Assembly (NCBI GenBank): GCA_037176845.1
Contig: JAYKXP010000003.1
Location: 806,001 to 870,000 of the forward strand
DNA length: 64,000 nt
DNA from: Paramarasmius palmivorus
Lineage: Eukaryota; Basidiomycota; Agaricomycetes; Agaricales; Marasmiaceae
Direction: 5' to 3'
Below the pieces are notes generated by a model. It was not told the origin of the DNA and ran no database searches. It worked only from the letters and a program-made list of their open reading frames with translations. The position numbers and the translations under genes were made by a program. Of this stretch, positions 55,834-64,000 are shown piece after piece; the first letter of the stretch is position 1; each line of letters starts with the position of its first letter.

Positions 55834-56728
55834 ATGGTCCTCAAACTGTACGGATCTCGTTTGACGACAGCCAGTCCAAGGGTGGAAGTTGTTCTCATCG
55901 AGAAGAAGATTCCTTACGAGTTCATTGAAGTCAATCTATTTCCTGACGTGGCGGAGCACAAGACGGTGGCTTACAAGGAGAAACACCCATTCGGAAAAGT
56001 CCCGTATATCGTATGTTTCTTTTGCTCCAAGCTCAACGTCGAGGACTTATTGCAAGAAAGGACGACGACGGTTTTATCCTGTTCGAATCTCGGGCGATTT
56101 GTCGGTACTTGGAAACTGTATATGATGGCTACGGGATGAAGCTTTCTCCGTCGACTAGCGACGTTCGAGCTACAGCACTATTTGAGCAAGCAGTTTCGAT
56201 CGAAACGACAGAATTTGAACCAAGTGCAATCAAGGCAGGACACATGTTGATTGATATGTAGGTGCTAGTCCACTACAAATGGCCACCATGGTCCACGATA
56301 TCGACTCTAACACGATTTAGCCTGCTGGGAATCCCGTTCAACCAAGCTGATTTCGATGTTGCGATTGCTGGACTCTCGGAGAAGCTAGATGGATACGAGG
56401 CTATTCTGGGGAAACACAGGTATTTGGCTGGGGATGTGCGTGTGGAGAAATCATCAATTGGCAATAGTTCTGACTGTAGATCAAGGAACTCACCCTGGCA
56501 GATCTATTCCATCTCCCCTATGGGGCCTGGGTTACGCAGGCAGGAAGCAATATTTTGAGCACCAAAGGACCTAATGTTGCTAGGTATGTGCGAGTTTCGG
56601 TGGTCACAAGAACAAGTGAAAGCTGACTGACATGTATATGAAGATGGTGGAACGAGATTTCTACGAGGGAATCGTGGAAGCAGGTTCAGGATATGGTGCC
56701 CGATGTATTGAAGAACCTTAAGCCGTAG
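55834..56728 (+). CDS. Glutathione S-transferase
   Basis: ATG 55834 gives the thioredoxin-fold N-domain: VLKLYGSRLTTASPRVEVVL, IPYEFIEVNL, HPFGKVPYI, then across an intron DDDGFILFESRAICRYLE. The cis-Pro (KVPYI) and the gamma-Glu-binding E-S pair (FESRAI) of the glutathione site are visible. The helical C-domain has LFEQAVSIETTEFEPSA, FDVAIAGLSEKLDGYEAILG and YLAGD, joined to IKELTLADLFHLPYGAW. The Asp of the N-capping box is in TLADLFHLP. The end is SWKQVQDMVPDVLKNLKP, stop at 56726-56728. The candidate catalytic Ser/Thr is in SRLTTAS; the family is phi-like/GTT1-type, used in detoxification. The intron before DDDGF must end in AAG. It lies outside the tailoring cluster, beyond the retroelement. 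Confidence 0.9.
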
Positions 56729-56931
56729 ATATCTGTACAAGAATTTGGTATAAGAACCAGTGTCGTGTCACCGTAACTGCGTCGGTTGTCAAAGCCGTAG
56801 ACGTCAACGGCCAAACTCCTGTTCATTTCGGGAATTGCCGCGCGAGAAGAGAGTTGAACCAAGGTTTTCTTCGATCTGAATGACTGCGACGACCAACGAC
56901 GACTTGCAAGCGTTATTGGTGCAGGTAGAGA

Positions 56932-59738
56932 ATGTCGTCCACACATCATGATCTTCCCAGCCTGGATTATTCGACGAGTCTGTCATCTCTAGCGCCATCC
57001 TCGATCAATCAGTCTAGTCTGGATACGCCAAATAGCACGAGCGAAGGAGACACTGATATCAAGTTTGATGCTGGGAGTTGCAGAGATAAAAAGGAATCAC
57101 GAAGGCTCAGTTTGCAGGTGAGGGCATTGTGGACCATGGAATATCAGCCACGTGTTTACCTCGTTGCAGCTCTTCCTACTTTCCCGGTCAGCTCAGCTCC
57201 AGGCAAGTTCTTGACTTATCTCTTCAGTATCTCTTTATCCTTCATCTATCTTTTTCTGTCTTTTTTTCTTATTCTAATCTCGTTCTAGCCTGATCAGTCT
57301 GTCAATCCTGTGTTGTCAGACTATGCCGATATCACCCACACCGCCATGTACAACTCTTCCCAGGATGACGACCGACCTACGAATAGAGTGTGTTACACGT
57401 GCATCTCTACTCTTTCATGTCTTAATGCACCTTTCTTTTCAGTTCTACAGGTTCCTTACTCGTTCTCGCTCGCGCTCCCGGACAAAGAATTCCTCAAACA
57501 CTAGCCATGACCCAGTCACAACAGCACCATCCGAGTTAGCTTGTGATTTTGACCCCAAGCTCCCACATTCGAGGGATTCAAGCTGGTCGAGTCGCGGTCG
57601 TTCGTCTAAAAGATCAAGTTCAAAACCGTCTACCATATTACCTTCTCGACCTCTGTCTTCGACCACCACAGCCACCAACACCACCATAACTCCTTCTACC
57701 CCAAAAGCTAAAAGACATATTGTCTCTCCTGCTGTGCCAGAGGAAGCATCATCTTCGGCAGCTGGGCCTTCGCAGGAGAATACTCATCTTCCCGCTGTGG
57801 TATCACGACCAGCGACACCCAAACAGTCGTCAGGCACCAGGAAGAAGCTTCGCAACATTTTCGGTATACCGTCACGAAAGTCATCAATAAGCAGCTCGAG
57901 GGGAACCAGTCCTGGTCGCTCCAATACCGCCATTCCGTCGACAGACATACCTCCAGTTCCTCCCCATCCACACGCTCCTTCTCATGACGTCCCACGCACG
58001 CAATCCCCCGACCCGGCTTCTTCGTCGCGGCCTCACAGCCCGTCACCGGTCCCTAATGATCCGTTGACTTCGTCTGTGTCGTCTGCTACTTCTTCTAGTT
58101 CCAGATTCGACCACTTTGCTAAATTATTCTCGCATCCCAACTCTTCCCGGTCCAGGCCGAACGTGTCCGGTACTGGCATCTCCAAACCGCGAAGGTCATC
58201 CACAGCATCGCTGTCGACTCCGCCATCGTCCACGGATTCTATATCTGGTCCAACGAAGCATAAACGAGCATCTACGGATGGGCATCACCATAGAGGCGTG
58301 CACGTCTACGCACCGCAACCCACTAAAAATGCCGCATTGAAGGAGACCAGTGATGGAAACAGAAACGGCAGCAATGGCCATGCTATACTTGGGACCATTC
58401 CGAGAATTGCCCATACCCCGCCAACCCCGAACCGATCCGCCACTACGCCGCCGAGGATGTCCCATAGGAATGAATCAATGGATTCTTCATATCGGCACAG
58501 ACCACTTCTCATTGTCGACGAGGAGAAAGAGCGGGAATCATCTATAGGCGATAGCACGAAAGGAAAAGCCAGGGAGAGCAACCAAGGCAACGCTACTACC
58601 CCCAAACGTCGTGGTAGTGACGCGTCGGACTCTCGCGCTGGCTCTAGAGCCAAGCCAAGTCTGGGAACAAGAACCGGGAAGCAGGTTAACATCCGAGCGA
58701 CGAAACACGGTTCATTTGATTTCGAAAAACCTACCTGGAATACAGGTGGCATGATGTCCCGGAGTATCAGTGGCAACTCTGGTAGCAGACATAATCAAAG
58801 TGGCGAGAGCTTGGGCAGCGTTGGCTCGGCCACAGCCAAAAGCAAGGTATACACTCCTGATTCCGACCGGAAGAAAACAGCGAATGGCACCCCAACAGTC
58901 ACATTCGATGCACACAAGCGTCCGCGACAAAGAACCCCTCCATCCAAAACAGTACCTCTACATTCAGAGGATACGAGCCATCGATCACCGACGGGAAAGG
59001 GACATTCCTCCAGCCTTGGAAAAAGTGCAGGCAAACGTACCTTGGGTGTCGGCGTGACGCGACTAGTGGGACTTGCCCATGGACCATTTTCATTTGAGCC
59101 TGCGGTGCCTTCACCTACAAACAGCCACACTAGCGCTAGCACTGCAGGGGGCGAGCTGCATACAGAAAGGGATGCTTGGAGAATTGGGCATGGGAAGGAA
59201 GGAGGTTTACTTCGATCAATGTCCACGCGAAGTAAAGTCTCCCAAGCCGAGCCTCCGTTACCTTCTGGTACGCCATCTACTCGCTCAGCGGCACGCGGTC
59301 GCTCGCTCGATCTGGGATTGGGGCTGTCCTGGGCGCCTTCGAAAGTGAGAGAGGAGACATTACTCCCCACTGGAGCTTTTGCTAGCGGAAAGACTAGTAG
59401 TGCTTCTTCACGACGAGGACTAGCTCGACACGAGGAGGAAGACGAGCGAACTAGAGTTGGTCAGGAAGTTGCAGAAGTGTTTAAGAAGGTTTTGGACGAA
59501 GATGCTTTCGTCGCGTTCAAACATTGTGAGTGGCCCAGGCTCCGGTGTACCTTCGGATAACTGATTCTTTTTTCGTCTAGATGTCCATCAGTTTGACGCG
59601 CATGAGATACCCTTTGATGGACCAAATGGCATCATTGCACGGGCGGAAAGGTTATTAGGGAAAGCCTCCAACCTCGGACATGAAGAGCAGCAAGCCTTGC
59701 TGAGCAGGCTTATTCGCGTCATTCTGCACAATGCCTGA
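56932..59738 (+). CDS. Ser/Pro-rich low-complexity protein with a conserved C-terminal helix region
   Basis: My model starts at ATG 56932 (MSSTHHDLPSLDYSTSLSSL), ends exon 1 at RRLSLQ, adds PDQSVNPVLSDYADITHTAM...PTNR, and then enters the long exon from FYRFLTRSRSRSRTKNSS. Most of the protein is Ser, Thr, Pro and Arg-rich with basic patches (TRKKLRNIFGIPSRKSS, STSSRFDH-type runs) and many potential phosphosites. The C-terminus is folded-looking: TRVGQEVAEVFKKVLDEDAF, VAFKH, then YVHQFDAHEIPFDGPNGIIA and LSRLIRVILHNA. I do not recognise a named family; the C-terminal block seems conserved among mushrooms from memory only. A cytoskeletal or signalling scaffold is a guess. The stop is at 59736-59738. 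Confidence 0.7.
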
Positions 59739-60203
59739 GCTTCCTCTCTTAAAGTTTCGCTCTTCGCCCTATCGGTCCATCGTTATGTTTGTCCCTCCTT
59801 ACCTCCGCTCGTATACCTTGTTCTTGTTACCATTCGACCTCGTTGCGCCACATACCATCTCCTAGAAAATCTTCATCCTATTTACATTGTTAAATATTCT
59901 CACATCGTGCACATCCATCTTACAGCTGACGCCTATTTGTAGTACCCCTTCATGATCTGGTTTAGGTTACTCACTTCGTTTTTCCATGATACTTGGCTAC
60001 GTCGCAATGCTTTCCATGTCCTTTCAACGCCATCTCCCTTTAATGTTTTGCTATGGTTCTATTGGGTCATCGTCATTTGTCTTCATGTATCGTTCGAGCT
60101 TCACGTATAGTACTTAGTAGGTATTCCATGACAGATTTAATGTTACAACCAGATGATATACTATATAGTGTAAATGACAAAAACAGGATGAGATGGAATC
60201 CAA
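59739..60203. other. Convergent intergenic region
   Basis: 465 bases, T- and C-rich on the plus strand, between the Ser-rich gene and DID2. It holds both 3' UTRs; nothing else is seen. Confidence 0.5.
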
Positions 60204-61019
60204 CTATGTTGCAGGTCTCAATGCCCGTAATCTCTCGGCCAACTTATCGTCTTCTTCTCCCAGTTTCTCTTTCGGCGCCAAATCCGCGACGACCTCCAGA
60301 TCCTTCGCTGCCAGATCGTGCTGCAATTCAATGTTGGCTTCCTCTGCTGTCTGTCGCATGAGCTGATCGATTTGATCCTGCGGTGTAGATACAGCAGTCG
60401 TAGATGACATGGCATCTTCCATGTAACCAGTTTGTACGTCCAAGTCGGTGAACTGGGTTTCAAATTTATCCATGACTAGAGATATCTACGTTGCCTGTTA
60501 GCTATGTCTAGGAGCACAGTGAAGTGTAGACGCACTCTTTCAAGATTCATCGATTCCATGGCCTTATCCATCCCTCGAACCACAGAAGTCATGTTGCCGG
60601 TCACTTGTCTCATCGTAACGGCGGTCTCCACACGACTCGCAACAGCATCTATCCGACTTGACAGCCGAAGAAGATTGAGGGCTTCGCTCTTCTTTCGAAT
60701 GGCATTCGAAGCGTATATACGTGCGCCTTCGTTGTTGCCTTGTTGAAGGGCCTGTTTTGAAAGAGCAATAGTTAAGCATCGACAAGGACAGGTAGAAAGA
60801 AGTCAAACCTTCTTCAGACGTGCTTTCTCTGTATTCTCATCCTTCTGAGCTTTTTTGGCTTGCCTGTTGAGAGTCTTTGCGGTGAACTTGAATTATGATG
60901 TCAGTTCTGGACGTGATTGAATGGTTGAATGAGCTACCTTGAGCTGGAAAAGGGTTTCTAATGGAAATTTTAGTAACATTTATGGCTGAACCTTTAGGCT
61001 TACTCTCTAGATTGCTCAT
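60204..61019 (-). CDS. DID2: ESCRT-III-associated protein Did2/CHMP1
   Basis: ATG at 61019 gives MSNLE, joined to KTLFQLK and then [20 protein letters not shown], the CHMP1 N-terminal basic helix. Next come [20 protein letters not shown] and [20 protein letters not shown], then [20 protein letters not shown] with [11 protein letters not shown]. After an intron: [20 protein letters not shown]. The C-terminal MIM1 helix is [18 protein letters not shown], with the D/E-x-x-L-x-x-R-L-x-x-L-R pattern that binds the Vps4 MIT domain. Did2 regulates Vps4-driven disassembly of ESCRT-III on endosomes. It is about 200 residues, full length. One acceptor (before FTAKTL) appears to be AAG. Confidence 0.96.
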
Positions 61020-61266
61020 AATACAGAGGAGAAAGGGCGAACTGCGGCAAGTAGGTGGAAGAGAGGGTTAAAGGTGCGATTACCAAACTGGGAAAGGTGT
61101 GCCGTGGCACCGAGTCCGAGAGGCAGTGGTCATTAGGCGCTCGAAGCTCTTGCGCTCTTTTTACACGACCTAGGTGTTACATGTTTCTTGTTCTCCTGCG
61201 ATGGGCATGCTTTACTATGTCAGGTATGCTTCTAGTGCTTTGCATATCCCTAAAAATGACTCTAAT

Positions 61267-62327
61267 ATGCCTCTCAGCTATGTCGCGATCCTCGTAATCT
61301 TTGCTTTCATCACTCTGTCATTAGGTGAAGAACTAGCTCTGCGATGAAACTATGGAACACTCATGGCATACGAACAGCGAGCGGGCTCTTATATATATCT
61401 GAACTCATAGAAGAGCATTCAAGACTTGCCAAAGTAGTCGGACAGCGGGGGATATACGTACGTGTCATGGTCGTCACCCAGTACAAACCAGTCCTTGACT
61501 TGCAGAATTTAGGCTGTTATTGGGCTACATGTTATATTCTACTTGACAGATTCCTTGCCATTTCTGCAGACGATATTCTCCATAACATGTCATCTGGTCT
61601 ATCTCCAAAACTTCTCCAGCACATGGCCACTCATATCACTTTCCTCATGGTCATTTATTGCATCGTGTTTATTGGTCATAGTTGACCACTTTATGTGGTT
61701 CTTCTATTTCGCACAACTCACGCAAGGTGCACGACACCAGAGGTACAGGGGTGACCGCTACACACCTGCGCCCTCGTTCACGGAGATTGCAACCTTTTTC
61801 GGAATATGTGTGTGGTTGGCACCGCTTTTTCTGTTCTTGAGTCTGAGCGCGAACGACAATGCTCTGCCTACTGCGATATGTGCGCATTCCTCCTTCTTTT
61901 ATGGTCGATCGTCTCACCAGTTATTCTTACAGCGAACCCCGATTCGCCATCTGCGACCACGACGCAGTTTCCTCGACAACGCGTCTCCCTGTTTCGGTCC
62001 ATCCTTTCATTCATACCGTCTCGTTCACGATCTTCTGAAGGCATCATTGTTCCTTCTCAGTCACCTGTTCCCAAGCCCTACCATCTCACTACACCATCTT
62101 TGGCAGGACATTCCCGGGTCCCTTCAACACCTCCGCGCTCACCCATCTCGCGCCAAGCGAGCTACGACATCCCAAATGGTTCAAACTTTCGATTGGGAAC
62201 CCCGCCACCAATGAGGTCGAGCACCTCACGCCTATCAAGCACTGACAGCTCCGGAATCGGGTTGGGATTGAGAAAGGTGTCTAGCTCGAGTAGCATCTCG
62301 GGAAGTGGCTCTAAAAAGGACTCGTAA
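61267..62327 (+). CDS. SVP26: Svp26/TEX261 family ER-Golgi cargo adaptor with Ser-rich C-terminal extension
   Basis: ATG 61267 gives MPLSYVAILVIFAFITLSL, joined by an intron to ASGLLYISELIEEHSRLAKV, the signature of the family (GLYYISELVEEH in yeast). The exons then give GQRGIY, AVIGLHVIFYLTDSLPFLQT, IFSITCHLVYLQNFSSTWPL and HFMWFFYFAQLT. The conserved loop TPAPSFTEIATFFGICVWLA and LFLFLSLSANDNALPTA close the membrane part, with about four helices. Svp26 helps load selected glycosyltransferases into COPII vesicles. Unlike yeast Svp26, a further ~140 Ser/Pro/Arg-rich residues follow after an intron (LFRSILSFIPSRSRSSEGII to SSSISGSGSKKDS). The stop is at 62325-62327. Confidence 0.92.
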
Positions 62328-62596
62328 TCATGCATCTGGATTTTGTCATCTGGACGTGTAACATACATAAATCAATCAGGAGTTCATCTGTGATTTAGAC
62401 CTGAATATGTTAAGGTATACGAACGGCCCAAGATGGATATACAGAAGTAGGCAAGTGTAATGCCAGCATATATAAAACCTTCCCCAATGTCCGGTTATTG
62501 TTGTCCGTGCAAGGTAAAAGAATGACTATGTGAGCTACAGTACAGTGACTGAAATATGTAAATGACAATAAATTATGCAGACTGACATGAAGGTGG

Positions 62597-63999
62597 TTAT
62601 GAACGACCTGAAGACCACGCAGGGTTGTAACCTGGAGGTAGAACTTCCTCCTGGAGATGATCGTCCTGTATCGGAACAGGGCCAGCGTCTAATTCTTGTC
62701 GGACTACCCTCGCACCACGAGGCGGTTCTGGGAGACCTTTTCCTGATGATGAAGGTGGGCGTCCAGCGCTATGTGACCCAGACCCTGAGCCAGACCCTGA
62801 CATTGGTTGCGACAGTTGGGATGACGAGGCAGCTTGTTCTCCCCAAGGCGTCGAGTAAGGATGTCCATATCCCGCATAAGGCTGGAACGCCGAAGAATCG
62901 GAAGGATGTGGTGCATGGCTGGAGCTAACGGATGAACTGAGTGACTGGAGCTTTGAATGACGACCAGTACCACTGGTGGTGGTGGTATTGTCCGAGTATG
63001 GCCGTGTCGTGGTCGGCGGTAGTACAAATGGCTCAATGTAAGCCCCTAGAAGGGGTTGAGAATCTTGCTCTAGGTCAGCTTATTGTAAAATGAGAAGGAA
63101 AGCTGAGCTTACGAGCAGGGTATTTTTGCATTGCGTGGGCTTGGCCACTGTAAGTCGCGGGTGTTGGACCATCGTAATCATCCTGATTTTTCCTGTATGC
63201 CCATCTGTAAGCTTATGGACTGGCACCATTTTACACAGATCTCACCGTCGCCGCCAGAAAAAGAATAATAGAGACGCTATGCCGACTGCACCAATTATGG
63301 CCCCGACCTGTACTTTGGTGAACTAGTGTGGTAGTGATTTGGTTTCTAGTACTCACAGCTATTCCAGCAATGACAGCTGTACTCAAACCATTGTTCTGGG
63401 AGTTTCTACCAATGCCGAGTTGTCAGTTTGATATTCCCTATAGTTTGGAAGTTCGCTCACGTTCCAGGGACACCTTCCAGCCATCTGACTTCATGTATAT
63501 CAACGTACATCCCCTCGTCCAGATTCGTCAGCGCTATCGTATATGTCTGGGAGCGATCTAGACCAGATTCCCAGTAAATCAATTGGTCATAAGCGAACCA
63601 TTTTGACGTTGCATTAAAAGTGCGCGTGCTGCCAGAGACACCCGCCGATGGGCTTAAAGTAACAGAATATGTGCCGTGATCATAATTTATCGTTCCATAC
63701 ACAAAGACGGCCGACCTGCGTTGTCAATGAGTAGGTGATTGTCAAGTTTCAACAGGACGCTTACATGCCCGTCCCCCGGAAGTTTATAGTAGAACCCGCA
63801 TTATTTGTGTCCACTCGGGGATAATTTGAAGCATCGTGGAAGGTATTGAAGGTACCCTGACCGGTGGTGTAAAGGTAGTCGTTGTTTAGGTAGGATGAAC
63901 CATCACTGTTGACCTTCACCGCGTCGACCCTTGTCTCCTTTACAGTTGCGCTAGGTGGATGAGAGGTCAATAGGCTGCTTTGCACTCTATGACGCAGTT
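62597..63999 (-). CDS. Single-pass membrane protein with extracellular beta-sandwich domains (5' end outside window)
   Basis: The gene runs in from the right edge; the start is not in the window. The extracellular part contains TINFRGTGM, joined to FVYGTINYDHGTYSVTLSPS, then TFNATSKWFAYDQLIYWESG, LDRSQTYTIALTNLDEGMYV and DIHEVRWLEG. This is the HGTYxVTLD...W...GLxxxxHTxxxxN pattern of a carbohydrate-binding-like domain common in mushroom membrane proteins. A transmembrane helix follows (GAIIGAVGIASLLFFFWRRR), then a cytoplasmic Ser/Gly/Pro-rich tail (FVLPPTTTRPYSDNTTTTSG and SGSGSGSGSHSAGRPPSSSG) ending PPGYNPAWSSGRS at 62597. Function is unknown; cell-wall sensing is a common guess for this architecture. 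Confidence 0.75.
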
Positions 64000-64000
64000 G

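Noticed and set aside
8174..61019. VPS60 and DID2 as a functional ESCRT gene cluster
   Set aside because: They lie 51 kb apart with unrelated genes between, so linkage is probably chance.

Overview
The window is nuclear DNA of a filamentous basidiomycete, most likely an Agaricomycete. Genes are compact and packed on both strands. Nearly every one is split by many introns of about 45-60 bases. Several protein families present are typical of mushrooms: DUF6534 membrane proteins, large P450 sets, UbiA-type terpenoid enzymes, wax-synthase-like acyltransferases and Ser/Pro-rich cytoplasmic proteins. I rebuilt spliced gene models by hand from splice signals and remembered protein-family alignments. 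I had no RNA data and ran no database search.

Layout. Bases 1-14.8 kb are housekeeping: the 3' end of an RCC1-repeat gene, an isopenicillin-N-synthase-like oxygenase, splicing factor CLF1, an aldehyde dehydrogenase, ESCRT-III subunit VPS60/CHMP5, an F-box protein, a C3HC zinc-finger (Rsm1-like) protein and a fungal serine O-acyltransferase (CysA-like). Bases 15.5-42.4 kb hold thirteen adjacent tailoring-type genes: epoxide hydrolase, four P450s, SAM methyltransferase, MDR reductase, UbiA-type prenyltransferase/terpene cyclase, MBOAT acyltransferase, aldo/keto reductase, BAHD-like acyltransferase, secreted alpha/beta hydrolase and GMC oxidoreductase. No PKS, NRPS or soluble terpene synthase is visible, so this looks like a terpenoid cluster built around the UbiA enzyme. 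Bases 43.0-48.7 kb hold a tandem pair of DUF6534 genes.

Bases 48,763-54,964 are a complete tyrosine-recombinase retrotransposon of the Ngaro/PAT type on the minus strand. It has gag, RT-RNase H and YR frames and split direct repeats in the order A1-genes-B1-A2-B2, with an exact B1/A2 junction. A 29-bp minisatellite sits inside a probable intron of its RT gene. Bases 55.8-64 kb return to ordinary genes: a glutathione S-transferase, a Ser-rich protein, ESCRT-III DID2/CHMP1, an Svp26/TEX261 family protein and the 3' part of a single-pass membrane protein.

How the genes could work together (inference): the UbiA enzyme makes or modifies a terpenoid skeleton, the P450s and GMC oxidase oxidise it, the reductases adjust redox state, the epoxide hydrolase opens an epoxide, and the methyltransferase and two acyltransferases decorate hydroxyls. 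Unusual splicing recurs here: one 6-nt microexon, three inferred GC-AG introns and several AAG acceptors.
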